A stretch of DNA of 64,000 nucleotides from Pseudomonas sp. LS44. Its GTDB lineage: Bacteria > Pseudomonadota > Gammaproteobacteria > Pseudomonadales > Pseudomonadaceae. A model generated the notes under the pieces. That model searched no databases. It saw only the letters and a list, made by a program, of their open reading frames with translations, and had not been told where the DNA came from. Below, in pieces: positions 1-8,605 of this stretch. The stretch spans positions 2,046,001 through 2,110,000 of the forward strand of contig NZ_CP102830.1 of NCBI RefSeq assembly GCF_024730785.1. The letters run 5' to 3'. The position numbers and the translations under genes were made by a program. Position 1 is the first letter of the stretch. The number at the start of each line of letters is the position of its first letter.

Positions 1-1
1 G

Positions 2-499
2 GCGACTCACGTCAATCTGGAAAAAGCCATCGAGTCGTGCCGCTTTCGTGAGGACCTCTTTTACCGTCTCAATGTGCTGCAAGTAGAGACGCTGCCGTTG
101 CGCAGCAGGCCGGGAGATATTCCGCTGCTGGCCGACTACTTCTCACAGCTTTACAGCCAGGAAATCGGCCGCCGTCCGCGCAAGTTCAGCGAGGGCGCAC
201 TAACCGCGATGAAGACTCATCCGTGGCCGGGAAATGTCCGCGAGCTAGCCAATCGCGTTCGTCGCGGATTGGTATTGGCCGAGGGAAGGCAAATCGAGGC
301 GATCAATCTGGGCCTCGATCTTAGCGAAATGCCCTGCGCAGCCCAGCAAACCCTGGAAGCTTACATTTTCCAAGCGGAGCGCCAGGCGTTGTGTGATGTG
401 CTGGCGCGTTTCTCTAACAATCTCAGCCAGGCCGCACGGGTGTTAGGTGTCTCGCGACCGACCTTTTACCGCCTGATGCACAAGCATCAGATTCGCTGA
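2..499 (+). CDS. Sigma-54-dependent transcriptional activator, C-terminal part (5' end outside window)
   Basis: The reading frame is open from base 2 and encodes the end of a sigma-54 enhancer-binding protein. Visible are the AAA+ segment CRFREDLFYRLNV, the PLRSRPGDIPLLADYF stretch and the sensor-II signature HPWPGNVREL. A FIS-type helix-turn-helix follows (NNLSQAARVLGVSRPTFYRL), so the DNA-binding end is complete. Such proteins bind upstream of -24/-12 promoters and use ATP hydrolysis to open RNA polymerase-sigma54 complexes. The gene converges with the fap amyloid operon, whose leader carries a good sigma-54 promoter, so it is a natural candidate regulator of that operon (inference). The N-terminal sensory domain is not in the window, so its signal is unknown. 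Confidence 0.9.
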   Translation, partial: ATHVNLEKAIESCRFREDLFYRLNVLQVETLPLRSRPGDIPLLADYFSQLYSQEIGRRPRKFSEGALTAMKTHPWPGNVRELANRVRRGLVLAEGRQIEAINLGLDLSEMPCAAQQTLEAYIFQAERQALCDVLARFSNNLSQAARVLGVSRPTFYRLMHKHQIR

Positions 500-513
500 G
501 CGACAGCGCAAAA

Positions 514-533
514 CCCGGCCATCAATGGCCGGG
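514..533. terminator. Bidirectional hairpin between the sigma-54 activator gene and fapF
   Basis: An 8-bp perfect stem CCCGGCCA/TGGCCGGG with a TCAA loop lies between two convergent stop codons. An A-run on the left would be a U-run for the leftward transcript, so it may end the fap message as well as the activator message. Confidence 0.65.
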
Positions 534-544
534 CGATAGTTAGT

Positions 545-1822
545 TCAGAAGTAGTAGGGGAATTTGACGCTGAACGTGAAGTCTGGCGAATCTGGCGTCA
601 GTCCAATGGACAAGTTGGGCACCACGGTCAAATTCTGATTCACCGCGAAGGTTGAGCCGATGTTGAAGTAGGCAGCATTGGCATCGCTGCCCGACACCGT
701 TTCCCACTCCAGACCATCCGACTTTACTTTGCTTTTTTGCGCTATCAGTTGCGAGTACGACATGGAAAGACTCATGCGCTCGTTGAGGGCAAACGCAAGC
801 CCCATGCCGTATTGAAACCAGTTACCTAGTTTGACTTTGCCCGGCTGCTTGACGCCCTGGGTCGGGCTGAGGTCATCGACCGACTCCTCCAGGTTGTAGG
901 TATAGGAAATATTACCGAACAGCACTGCCGGGTCGACTGTCTTGACCAGCGACAGCCCCGGCGTAACGGACCACACGCCGTTGCCGGTGGGCAAGTCTTC
1001 GGGGACGTTGAGGTTGTTATTGCCGGGCACAGGTTCCAGTTTGATGCCATAAGGCTCGTCGCCAGTCGGTGCCTTGACCCGAAAGCTGACGACGGCATCG
1101 GGTTGGCTTTCGCTCTCATCCATGAACTTGTACGACACGCCGAAATTGACGTCGCCGAGCCGCGGGTCGCCTTTCACGGTTTCATCGCTGATCTGATTGG
1201 ACGCACCGCCGGCGGCTCCTGCCGATTCGTAGGTGGACTGGCGATAAACGATTGGCGCATTCACATCGAACTGCCAGCGCTGGTGCCAGTTGTAGCGGCT
1301 GGTTAAGTCGAGGGTGAAGTAGTCGGAGTTGATCTGGTCGACCCCGAGATTGCCAAGAAAGATGCTGTCCAGAGCCAGGAAGCCATTAAGGAACAGCTGG
1401 CGGGTATCGTAGTGGGAGTAGCTGAGCCCGGTTTCCACGCTGAAGGCGCCGCCACCGAAGAAGCCACTTGCTTCGTCATACAGATTCTCGACGCTGCGCG
1501 CGGGCGTGTTGTCATCCTGCAAGCTGGTTCCATATCCGGAACCCTGCTGCGCGACCGTCTCGTTGGGCTGTTTGCTGAGCGGGCGAGTGGCCGGGCGTTG
1601 CGGTGCCGGCGGTTGCGCTTCGATCTGGCGAAGTCGCTGCTCAAGCACCATTAGCGCTTTCTGCTGGGACTCATATCGATCCTTGAGTTCAATCAGTTGA
1701 TGTTGCAGGGTGGAGGCTTCTGCCTCCGTAGCTGCCTGCAGCGGCAATGCGACCAAGGCTGCGACGCCTGCCATCACGCAGGCGGTCAAACGCTTGGGCA
1801 TCATTACGTCCTTGTTGGTCAT
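545..1822 (-). CDS. fapF: Functional amyloid outer-membrane secretion pore FapF
   Basis: A 425-residue protein that is last in a six-gene operon ordered exactly as fapABCDEF. After a signal sequence (about residues 10-30) there is a predicted coiled coil (about 33-70, [19 protein letters not shown]) and a low-complexity linker. A long beta-rich domain follows, ending in the aromatic outer-membrane signature KFPYYF. Known FapF has this plan: a periplasmic trimeric coiled coil gating a 12-stranded barrel that exports FapB, FapC and FapE. The start has an AGGAG ribosome site a few bases upstream. The length matches known FapF proteins (about 430 residues). Confidence 0.88.
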   Translation of the reverse strand: MTNKDVMMPKRLTACVMAGVAALVALPLQAATEAEASTLQHQLIELKDRYESQQKALMVLEQRLRQIEAQPPAPQRPATRPLSKQPNETVAQQGSGYGTSLQDDNTPARSVENLYDEASGFFGGGAFSVETGLSYSHYDTRQLFLNGFLALDSIFLGNLGVDQINSDYFTLDLTSRYNWHQRWQFDVNAPIVYRQSTYESAGAAGGASNQISDETVKGDPRLGDVNFGVSYKFMDESESQPDAVVSFRVKAPTGDEPYGIKLEPVPGNNNLNVPEDLPTGNGVWSVTPGLSLVKTVDPAVLFGNISYTYNLEESVDDLSPTQGVKQPGKVKLGNWFQYGMGLAFALNERMSLSMSYSQLIAQKSKVKSDGLEWETVSGSDANAAYFNIGSTFAVNQNLTVVPNLSIGLTPDSPDFTFSVKFPYYF

Positions 1823-1840
1823 GGTTGCTCCTCTGCGAGA

Positions 1841-2563
1841 TCAATAGCCCGTGGGCTGCAGGCTTTTAAGTTGTTCCCAAGCGCAATTCAGCCCACTGGC
1901 CGATGGCATGTTTTCGCGAAGCATTACGTTCAGTGCGGCGACGTTCTCTACCCGGTTGTTCGAACCGACGATGTCGGTGCGTTGGACCGCCCCTCCCGCG
2001 CCCAATTGCTGCAGCGAAGATCCTTGGCCGTTGGCGTTGATGGCCAGCTGTAACCCGCCATTGCCAGAGTTGATGCGGACTACGCCCAGGTCACTGGTTT
2101 GGATGGTGTTGGCCAAGCTGTTTTGACCTTCCGCGAGCGGGGCCTGAGTACCGTGCGTGACATCGATGTTGATACCGTTCTGGCTGACGTTGAAGTCACC
2201 CGCCGAGCGCGTGCTTTGCACTACGCCCTGGACCTGATTCAGCCCTTCGCCGCCGATCAGTTGTCCGGAGCCCGCCTGCGTCGCTTGACCGCTGCCATTG
2301 AACGTCGTGACGTTGAACACCGGTTTGGCGAGGCCCTGCTGGATCTGCATGTTGAGTTGCCCACCGAGAACCTGGCCGTTGGCGTTCTGCCAGCTACTGC
2401 TCATGGTTACGCCGAAGCTGACAATGCGGTCGGGAAGGACATAGCGGCCGCGTAATTGAGATAATTCGTGGTCGTTCAGTTCCATTGGTTGAAACAGATT
2501 TGCCGCTTGGAGAGGCATGCTTCCGGCGATAAGGCAGCCAGCCAGCCATTGATAAGTCTTCAT
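1841..2563 (-). CDS. fapE: Functional amyloid accessory protein FapE
   Basis: A 240-residue exported protein between fapD and fapF, with only an 18-bp gap to fapF. A signal peptide ends near residue 20 (PLQAANLF). The mature part is rich in Gln, Asn, Gly and Ser and has a single Cys near the C-terminus (LNCAWEQLKSLQPTGY). FapE is known as a minor component of Pseudomonas amyloid fibrils that is secreted through FapF, with roles in fibre assembly. The identification rests on position, size and composition. The N-terminal motif LNDHELSQLRGRYV is a bacteriocin-like leader seen in many Fap proteins. Confidence 0.82.
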   Translation of the reverse strand: MKTYQWLAGCLIAGSMPLQAANLFQPMELNDHELSQLRGRYVLPDRIVSFGVTMSSSWQNANGQVLGGQLNMQIQQGLAKPVFNVTTFNGSGQATQAGSGQLIGGEGLNQVQGVVQSTRSAGDFNVSQNGINIDVTHGTQAPLAEGQNSLANTIQTSDLGVVRINSGNGGLQLAINANGQGSSLQQLGAGGAVQRTDIVGSNNRVENVAALNVMLRENMPSASGLNCAWEQLKSLQPTGY

Positions 2564-2587
2564 TTCTTGCTCCCGGGGCAGAGCCCC

Positions 2588-3265
2588 TCAGAAGAAATCG
2601 CTCTGGAGAAAGCCAAACTCCATAAGCTCTGCATCCTTTACTGGGCGGAATCGATCGAGTTGGTGCCGAGCCGTGAGTGGTTCGGGTGGCGCCAACAGGA
2701 CGTTGGCCCGGTCATATCCCTGACCGATAACGGCAAAGACGATGCCGTTCCAGCCCCTCTCGAAATCCTCCAGGCTGTAGCGTTTATGCCCAAGAACCGG
2801 GTCGCCGATGTAGGCCCATTGGCGGGTGGTTCGTTGCAGGACAACGAAGTGTTTGTAGCCGCGAACATCTAGAAGCACGATCGCGGGCACCTTGAGCTGA
2901 TTGAGCTCCTCGGCGGGGATTCGATAGCCACGGGCCCGTAGCCCGATGCCTTCGACATAGCGCTTCATGTCCAGCATCGAAAAGCCTTGGCTGCGAACCA
3001 GCTCATGGTCGGCTTGGCTGAGCATGCCTTGGATAACGGTGTTCTCATCGACATCCAGCCGGTACGCCTGATAGAGGATGGTGGCCAGCGATGCGGCACC
3101 GCAGCTGAAGTCAGTCTTCTGTTCGACGAGGTTACTGAAGCGTCTTTCGCGAAAGCTTTCGACGGGTTTGAACGCCAATGCTCCGCCTGGAAGAACTGCC
3201 AAGGGCAATTGCGCCGCATTGGCCAGTAGGGGCAGGCAGAGAAGCGTGACGGCAAGCGTGCGCAT
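2588..3265 (-). CDS. fapD: C39-family cysteine peptidase FapD
   Basis: A 225-residue periplasmic protein with a signal peptide and a peptidase C39 domain. The catalytic Cys is in TDFSCGAASLATIL, the His in YKHFVVL and the Asp in GDPVLG. In the Fap system FapD is the papain-like protease needed for fibre export or processing. It lies between fapC and fapE. Upstream on the transcript, between fapC and this gene, sits a strong hairpin with a pyrimidine-rich tail that may reduce expression of fapDEF. C39 domains also occur in bacteriocin exporters, but the absence of an ABC transporter and the operon context favour FapD. Confidence 0.9.
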   Translation of the reverse strand: MRTLAVTLLCLPLLANAAQLPLAVLPGGALAFKPVESFRERRFSNLVEQKTDFSCGAASLATILYQAYRLDVDENTVIQGMLSQADHELVRSQGFSMLDMKRYVEGIGLRARGYRIPAEELNQLKVPAIVLLDVRGYKHFVVLQRTTRQWAYIGDPVLGHKRYSLEDFERGWNGIVFAVIGQGYDRANVLLAPPEPLTARHQLDRFRPVKDAELMEFGFLQSDFF

Positions 3266-3283
3266 GGCGCGATCCTTACGCTA

Positions 3284-3315
3284 TGAAAGAAAAGAACTCC
3301 GGCCGAAGCCGGAGT
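3284..3315 (-). terminator. Attenuator-like hairpin between fapC and fapD
   Basis: On the operon strand an 8-bp perfect stem ACTCCGGC/GCCGGAGT closes a four-base loop and is followed by the T-rich tail TTCTTTTCTTTC. It lies 14 bp after the fapC stop. This fits a partial terminator or an mRNA-stabilising 3' hairpin that would keep the major subunit message in excess over fapDEF (inference). Confidence 0.6.
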
Positions 3316-3329
3316 CCCATACCACAGCT

Positions 3330-4352
3330 TTAGAGGCGCAGCCCGCTTTCACTGCCCGGTGAGGTGCCACCGGCAGGGCAGGAGGTGCAACCTGCGGCAA
3401 TGGCCAGCGAGTTGCTTTGCTGGTTACCGCTACCTGCTGCGATGTTGACCCCGACATTGCCGGACACGCCGTTAAGTGAGTTGGTCAGCGTGGCGGTGTT
3501 GGTGACCGGAGCCTGGAAGCCGGCTACTACTGGCAGCTGACCTGTCACGTTGCCGCTGAGGCTGATATCGCCTTGCTCGTTGAAGTGGAACGCGCCACCG
3601 TCGTTGTTGCTATCGGTGGCGCCTTGAGCGGCGCTATCGACGTCAACGTGGCCGGTATTGGGGCCGGCTGGGTGGAATTCTCCGTTCCAGGTGTCGAGAT
3701 AAACATCACCTTCCTGATCGGAACTGCCCGAGTAAGTCCCGCCGACACCGCTCAGGCTGAGGCTCACATTGGCTGCGGCATATTCCAGCGTGGCCTTGTT
3801 ATTGGTGGTCTCCCCACTGATGTCCTGGGTCGCGCTGCTTGTTGCCGTGGAGAAACGGCCGGCGGAAACAGCTGCCGCGAGGTCGTTTTTCTGTTGGTTG
3901 TAAGTACCGGCCGCCACGTTCGCCGCAACGTTACCCGATGCATTGTTCAGCGCATTGGTCAGCGTGGCGGTGCTCGGATTGGCGTAGTTTTTTACAACGT
4001 TGCCTTGCAGGGTTTGCCCGACGGTGGTCGACGCGCTGGCAGAACCGAAGACGAACTGGGCATCCGCAGTGGCCAGCGCAGCCGCATTGGCCTGCTGGTT
4101 ATTGGTACCGGCAACGATGTTGATGCCGATATTGCCCGACGCGGCTTGGCCGATGTTGGTGGCCGATGCATCGTTCACGGTGCCTTCGTTGATGACTTTA
4201 TTCTCCTGAATGCTCTGCGAGTCATCGACGGTCGCTTCGGCGCCGCTTTGAAAGAACTGCTGGTTGTTCTGGCTTTCGGCCTGCACTGCGGTTGCTGCCA
4301 TGGCGGTTGCCAGGGCGAATGCCAACGGCGTCATTACCATTCTTGCTTTCAT
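3330..4352 (-). CDS. fapC: Major functional amyloid subunit FapC
   Basis: A 340-residue exported fibre subunit. The chosen ATG has AAGGAG at good spacing and gives a clean signal peptide ending AVQA; an upstream in-frame start would add 21 residues. Three imperfect repeats of the Fap type are visible: GNIGINIVAGTNNQQAN, GNVAANVAAGTYNQQKN and GNVGVNIAAGSGNQQSN. The linker between repeats 2 and 3 is much longer (roughly 120 residues) than that between 1 and 2. The C-terminus carries the Fap CxxC motif (GCTSCPAG). FapC is the main component of Pseudomonas functional amyloid, secreted through FapF and used in biofilm matrix. The length equals the usual P. aeruginosa-type FapC. Confidence 0.92.
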   Translation of the reverse strand: MKARMVMTPLAFALATAMAATAVQAESQNNQQFFQSGAEATVDDSQSIQENKVINEGTVNDASATNIGQAASGNIGINIVAGTNNQQANAAALATADAQFVFGSASASTTVGQTLQGNVVKNYANPSTATLTNALNNASGNVAANVAAGTYNQQKNDLAAAVSAGRFSTATSSATQDISGETTNNKATLEYAAANVSLSLSGVGGTYSGSSDQEGDVYLDTWNGEFHPAGPNTGHVDVDSAAQGATDSNNDGGAFHFNEQGDISLSGNVTGQLPVVAGFQAPVTNTATLTNSLNGVSGNVGVNIAAGSGNQQSNSLAIAAGCTSCPAGGTSPGSESGLRL

Positions 4353-4404
4353 GGTGTTTCTCCTTGCAATGTTGGACTTACTTTTTTCAACGTTTGTCTC
4401 AGGG

Positions 4405-4980
4405 TTAATCCGCAACCCTGATGCTGAGGGTGTTAGCCATGCGGCTGCCGACCCCCGCGCTCTGGTTCAGCTGCACCACACCACGGCTACCGACAAAAGC
4501 CTTGTCGTCGGTGACGACACGTCGCTCCCCTGGGGTTGCTACAACTGGACCGGAGTTCGCTGTGATGGCCACGCTCTGCGCCAGGACGCTGTCGTCCAGG
4601 CTTAGCGGGGCCGTCTGAATGCTGATCCGCACACTGTTGGCCTGCTGGGTCGCTGCTCCGGCCGATTGATTGACGCCCAGTACGCCGCTACCCGCGGTAA
4701 ATGCGGCGCCGTCAATGCTCGCCGTGGCATTGAGTGCCGGTTGGATGTCATCGACCTGGAGCGTTTGCCGCTGCTGGGTAGCGGCGGAACCAGCCAGGCC
4801 AATCGCCAATGCCCGCGCATTACTTTGCTGCTGATAGTCGCCGGCGGCCTGGTTGATGGAGACGATCCCGCGATAGTTGCTGGCGCTGGAGTCGATCCGG
4901 GACTGGTGTTGTGCCGGATCGGCCAGCGCCAGAAGGGGGCAGGCGCAGGCGAGGACAAGGGTTAGCCGCAGCATGGTCAT
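4405..4980 (-). CDS. fapB: Minor/nucleator amyloid subunit FapB
   Basis: A 191-residue exported protein with three Fap repeats: GIVSINQAAGDYQQQSN, GVLGVNQSAGAATQQAN and GVVQLNQSAGVGSRMAN. A signal peptide precedes them. Its start overlaps the fapA stop, indicating translational coupling; a second ATG two codons later has better spacing to the GGAGG site. FapB is the proposed nucleator of Fap fibres. No Cys is present after the signal peptide, so the CxxC motif seen at the end of FapC is absent here. Confidence 0.88.
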   Translation of the reverse strand: MTMLRLTLVLACACPLLALADPAQHQSRIDSSASNYRGIVSINQAAGDYQQQSNARALAIGLAGSAATQQRQTLQVDDIQPALNATASIDGAAFTAGSGVLGVNQSAGAATQQANSVRISIQTAPLSLDDSVLAQSVAITANSGPVVATPGERRVVTDDKAFVGSRGVVQLNQSAGVGSRMANTLSIRVAD

Positions 4981-5465
4981 TCGCCTCCACCCAGCATCTG
5001 CAACGGAGCCAGGCCGCGCTGCACTGTGCCGTTGATTGTTCCGGCCAGGCCGCTGCCCGCACCGCCGCCACTATGGCCAGGGGCGCTGCCAGAGATGTTC
5101 TGGTGAGTCGTCGAACCGCTACCTACCGCCGAGCCGAAGCCAGGCAGATTGCCGCCCGGCATGATGGTCGCCTTGATGCCACTACCACTGGTGATATTGG
5201 CGAAGTCCGCGTCGCCCAGCTCTTGGCTAACCGTCCCGCCACCACCCGCGCCGCTGACAGCCTGATTGACCGGTTGCGAGATATTGGCGTTGACGACGGT
5301 GGGGCGAGGATCGGGGATGTCGGTAGGGCGCGTGGCTACACGCGGCTGCACAGTGCGTTGCAAGACGATGATGCCGTCTTGGGCATAACTGAACGTGCAG
5401 GGAAAAAGAGCAGTGATCGACAGAGTGAGCAGCGAGAGCGCGGCTGTACGAGCGTAATGATCCAT
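4977..5465 (-). CDS. fapA: Fap amyloid operon first gene FapA (putative periplasmic chaperone)
   Basis: A 162-residue protein with a signal peptide and a Gly/Ser-rich C-terminal half. It is the first gene of the fapABCDEF operon. FapA is thought to be a periplasmic chaperone that holds FapB and FapC unfolded, and its loss changes fibre composition. Sequence conservation in FapA is low, so the call depends mainly on position, size and its overlap with fapB. An AAGGAA site stands before the ATG and a sigma-54 promoter lies about 45 bp upstream. Confidence 0.8.
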   Translation of the reverse strand: MDHYARTAALSLLTLSITALFPCTFSYAQDGIIVLQRTVQPRVATRPTDIPDPRPTVVNANISQPVNQAVSGAGGGGTVSQELGDADFANITSGSGIKATIMPGGNLPGFGSAVGSGSTTHQNISGSAPGHSGGGAGSGLAGTINGTVQRGLAPLQMLGGGE

Positions 5466-5508
5466 GGCAGCAATTCCTTTTCCGTCTAGCGGTACCGGAC
5501 CGAGCTAG

Positions 5509-5525
5509 CGCAGGAGTTGTGCCAA
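5509..5525 (-). promoter_or_regulatory. Sigma-54 (-24/-12) promoter of the fap operon
   Basis: On the fap strand the sequence TTGGCACAACTCCTGCG matches the RpoN consensus TTGGCAC-N5-TTGC at nearly every key base, with the essential GG and GC separated by exactly 10 bases. It sits about 45 bp before the fapA ATG. Fap expression is known to depend on RpoN in pseudomonads. Confidence 0.78.
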
Positions 5526-5836
5526 AACCTATAAACTACAGATTAATCAGTTGGTTATGGTTTTTGTCTGTAGTGGGGCATGAGGTTGGTTGTATAGCGA
5601 CTGAGACACCCGGATAGCTGCCGATAGACCTCTATCCCTAGCGGTGCGTGACTTAGAGTGGCTTTGCAGTGGATGTGTCAAAAGTGAAACAGCCAGGCTG
5701 AAAGTGCTGGTTTTGACCGTTTTATTGAAGTTTGTGGCGTGTAGGTGTTGCAGTTTCAATACATCCGCGCAGGCATTCATCACGCAGAAATGCCGCTATC
5801 ACGGCGATAGAGATCGCTCCGGGCGTCTCGCCGCGA
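5526..5836. other. Intergenic region upstream of the fap operon
   Basis: About 310 bp between the fap promoter and the next gene. It is moderately AT-rich and would be expected to hold enhancer sites for a sigma-54 activator. I see no convincing inverted repeat or open reading frame here. Confidence 0.5.
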
Positions 5837-6454
5837 CTAGCAGGCAAGTTTGTCGGCGTTTCGATACAGCTCCATCAATTTCTTGGTGATGCTGTTTTGG
5901 ATGTCGTTTCGGTCGAATGCCGAGAGATGATCGAGCTTGTTCAATTGCAGTCGGTGCAAATGGATGTAAGGCATCTGCTGATCGAATTCGCGCAGATCGC
6001 CTTTCTGCATAATGGGCAGGAACAAACCACCGGCCTGTTGTTGTTTGCTGATGATTTGCGCCAAGGCCGTTTTGAACGACATGGTTTTCGGCGGCTGACC
6101 ACCTTCGTCCAAGTGATTGGCGAGCAGCAGGCCGGGTTTTCCCAACAACGACCCGGGAAGCACGAACAGCCCGGTTTTGCGGATGGCATCGGCGTCTATG
6201 CCATGCAGCGTGTCGTGGAACGCATAGGCGTTTGGCAGCACCACCATCTTACGACCGAGATCGCTGGGAAAATGCAGGCTGTAGTTGGTGTACAGCTGGC
6301 GCACCGATTCGGAGTAAACGCATAAGCGATTCTCGAACAGGCGCATGAAACGCTCGGCCAGCTCACGTCGGGCCATGCTCCCCAAATCCCAGATGAGATC
6401 CTGGTTTTGCGGCTGACGCAGGTCGATTTCCTGGTGCTCCATGCTCTTTGTCAT
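5837..6454 (-). CDS. Conserved-looking protein of unknown function
   Basis: A 205-residue soluble protein that I do not recognise. It has no signal peptide or membrane segment. The N-terminal half is rich in acidic, Arg and aromatic residues (LIWDLGSMARRELAERFMRLF), and the middle contains a hydrophobic LFVLPGSLLGKPGLLLANHLDEGG stretch. Codon use matches the neighbouring core genes, so it is very likely a real protein. It is transcribed divergently from uppP with about 200 bp between the starts. An alternative ATG four codons downstream is possible. No function is proposed. Confidence 0.6.
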   Translation of the reverse strand: MTKSMEHQEIDLRQPQNQDLIWDLGSMARRELAERFMRLFENRLCVYSESVRQLYTNYSLHFPSDLGRKMVVLPNAYAFHDTLHGIDADAIRKTGLFVLPGSLLGKPGLLLANHLDEGGQPPKTMSFKTALAQIISKQQQAGGLFLPIMQKGDLREFDQQMPYIHLHRLQLNKLDHLSAFDRNDIQNSITKKLMELYRNADKLAC

Positions 6455-6655
6455 CTCGGATGCAGTGTTTGTTATTCGCCTCTGATAGCATTTCGGCGCT
6501 CAAGCGGCAACCTGAGTGCTAACCGGGTAGTTGTAGCGCTTGATGTCCATTTGCTGGAACCGACTTTTCGCCGGTGAGTCTCGGGCTCGCCGAGCACCGT
6601 CTGGCTTGAATAATTTATCGATTGGCGAGGCTTTACTTCGCTTATAGGGGATTGC

Positions 6656-7486
6656 ATGGATTTTTTGACCGCCGCTCAGGCGCTGATTTTGGGTGTCGTC
6701 GAAGGGCTGACGGAATTCCTGCCGATTTCCAGTACTGGGCACCAGATCATCGTAGCCGATCTGATTGGCTTCGATGGCCCGCGGGCGATTGCTTTCAACA
6801 TCATCATTCAGCTGGCGGCGATTCTGGCTGTGGTCTGGGAGTTCCGACGCAAGATCATCGAGGTGGTCGTCGGGCTACCGACCGAGCGCCAGGCGCAGCG
6901 CTTCACCAGCAATTTGCTGATCGCCTTCATTCCAGCGGTAGTCTTGGGTGTTTTGTTCGCCGACTTGATTCACGCGTATCTGTTCAACCCGATCACCGTA
7001 GCGGGGGCCCTACTGGTCGGCGGAGTGGTCATGCTGTGGGCCGAGCGCCGTCAACACGTGATCCACGTAGACACGGTCGATGACATGGGCTGGAAAGATG
7101 CCTTGAAAATCGGCCTCGCCCAGTGTCTGGCAATGGTTCCTGGAACCTCACGCTCGGGAGCGACCATCATCGGAGGACTGCTATTCGGCTTGTCGCGCAA
7201 GGCGGCGACCGAGTTTTCCTTCTTTCTCGCCATGCCGACCATGGTCGGCGCCGCGGTCTATTCGGCCTACAAATACCGCGAACTGTTCCAGCCTGACGAT
7301 CTTCCGGTATTTGCCGCCGGCTTCGTCACTTCGTTCATCTTCGCGATGATCGCGGTGCGCGGCCTGCTGAAGTTCATTGGCAGCCATAGCTATGCGGCAT
7401 TCGCCTGGTACCGGATCGGTTTTGGCTTGCTGATCCTGGCAACCTGGCAGATGGGATGGATCGACTGGAGCACAGCGCACAGCTGA
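6656..7486 (+). CDS. uppP: Undecaprenyl-diphosphatase UppP (BacA)
   Basis: A 276-residue polytopic inner-membrane enzyme that dephosphorylates undecaprenyl diphosphate to recycle the lipid carrier for peptidoglycan and other envelope polymers. Family hallmarks are clear: the N-terminal [17 protein letters not shown] motif with its catalytic Glu residues, and the second [10 protein letters not shown] motif with Ser and Arg of the active site. About eight hydrophobic segments are seen. The size is typical. The ATG follows a 200-bp promoter region and the next gene begins 18 bp after the stop, so they may be cotranscribed. Overexpression of this family gives bacitracin resistance. Confidence 0.96.
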   Translation: MDFLTAAQALILGVVEGLTEFLPISSTGHQIIVADLIGFDGPRAIAFNIIIQLAAILAVVWEFRRKIIEVVVGLPTERQAQRFTSNLLIAFIPAVVLGVLFADLIHAYLFNPITVAGALLVGGVVMLWAERRQHVIHVDTVDDMGWKDALKIGLAQCLAMVPGTSRSGATIIGGLLFGLSRKAATEFSFFLAMPTMVGAAVYSAYKYRELFQPDDLPVFAAGFVTSFIFAMIAVRGLLKFIGSHSYAAFAWYRIGFGLLILATWQMGWIDWSTAHS

Positions 7487-7504
7487 TGCTCGGAGGGTTC
7501 AAGG

Positions 7505-8185
7505 ATGGAAGAGCGTGGCCTGCTGAAAAGTTGGAATGATGACAAGGGATTTGGCTTTATCCAGCCTGAGCGCGGTGGCGAGGATGTCTTCGTGCATATT
7601 TCCGCGGTGCGCGGCGATCGCCGGCCTCAGCCAGGGCAAGCGGTGTTGTTCATCAGCGTCCTGGATCAACAGGGACGGATACGCGCCGAGCACATGCGCG
7701 GCGAAAGCCTGAGTCTGGATCACCCGGCAATTCGGCGTAAACCGGTACAACCGCAGCTTAAGCAGAGCCCATCGAAGGCGCACGCCACGCTAGCAGCCGC
7801 TCCCAGCATTCAGGCTCTGCCGGTGAAACTGTTGCTGTTTGTGGTGCTCTGCAGCCTGCCCGCTGCCGGTGCGATGAAACAGCTGCTGACGACCGGCGTG
7901 GTCTGGCCACTGTTGGCGTATCCATTGTTCAGTGTCGTCAGCTTCCTGCAGTACTGGGGTGATAAGCACAAGGCGCAGAAAGGCCGCTGGCGCACCTCAG
8001 AAAACAGCCTGCATGTGACCGAATTGCTGGGTGGATGGCCCGGAGCCCTGGTCGCGCAGCAGCTGTTCCGCCACAAGACCCGCAAGCTGTCATTCCAGGT
8101 AGTGTTCTGGGCCATCGTGTTGCTGCACCAGGGCTTCTGGGTCGATTGGCTTGTGCTGGACGGTCGCTTCATGGCCGGCAGTTGA
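7505..8185 (+). CDS. Cold-shock domain protein fused to DUF1294 membrane domain
   Basis: A 226-residue two-part protein. Residues 1-65 form a cold-shock (OB-fold) domain with RNP motifs KGFGFIQP and VFVHIS. Residues about 105-220 hold a DUF1294 domain with three or four hydrophobic helices, including the WGDKHKAQKGRWR and LGGWPGALVAQQLFRHKTRK signatures. The architecture suggests a membrane-anchored nucleic-acid-binding protein, but no biochemical role is established for the family as far as I know. It follows uppP by 18 bp with a GGAGG-like site. Confidence 0.9.
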   Translation: MEERGLLKSWNDDKGFGFIQPERGGEDVFVHISAVRGDRRPQPGQAVLFISVLDQQGRIRAEHMRGESLSLDHPAIRRKPVQPQLKQSPSKAHATLAAAPSIQALPVKLLLFVVLCSLPAAGAMKQLLTTGVVWPLLAYPLFSVVSFLQYWGDKHKAQKGRWRTSENSLHVTELLGGWPGALVAQQLFRHKTRKLSFQVVFWAIVLLHQGFWVDWLVLDGRFMAGS

Positions 8186-8199
8186 ATCGGCCTATTTCC

Positions 8200-8550
8200 C
8201 TACTGATCCAGTAATAGCCCTACCTGACGAATTTTCGGCAACTTGCGAACCACTAGTTGATGCGAGCGTATGAGCAAGTCGCGCAGCTCGCCGTCGCCGA
8301 GCGGGTAGGGCGCATCCATGCTGATCCAGTACGCGCGCGCCAGATAGGGCGCCGGGTGGATGCCGGGACGGTCGACATAACCTAGGAACAGCTCGGTATC
8401 GACCTTGAAGGCCAGACCGGCGCCGAGGAAGTCGAGGATGGCGAACATCTTGTTGCCCGCCACAGAGAACACTCGATTGCTGCCCCACTTGAGGTCCTCG
8501 CGAGCCCCCGGCAATTGCAGGCAGAAAGCGGCGATTTGATCGGCGGTCAT
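8200..8550 (-). CDS. MmcQ/YjbR family protein
   Basis: A 116-residue cytoplasmic protein of the MmcQ/YjbR (DUF419) family. Features include the N-terminal MTADQIAAFCLQLPGA, the KWGSNRVFSVAGNKMFAIL strand pair and the C-terminal LIRSHQLVVRKLPK region. The fold resembles a double-wing DNA-binding domain, but the function of most members is unknown. It converges with the cold-shock/DUF1294 gene, with only 14 bp between stop codons. Confidence 0.85.
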   Translation of the reverse strand: MTADQIAAFCLQLPGAREDLKWGSNRVFSVAGNKMFAILDFLGAGLAFKVDTELFLGYVDRPGIHPAPYLARAYWISMDAPYPLGDGELRDLLIRSHQLVVRKLPKIRQVGLLLDQ

Positions 8551-8605
8551 GGTGGCCTCGCGGCAAATGGGGCTTGTGGCAGGTCCCGTTGAGTAATGCT
8601 CCCAG

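Noticed and set aside
2588..3265. Bacteriocin-processing C39 peptidase
   Set aside because: No ABC transporter or bacteriocin precursor is nearby, and the gene order matches fapABCDEF exactly.
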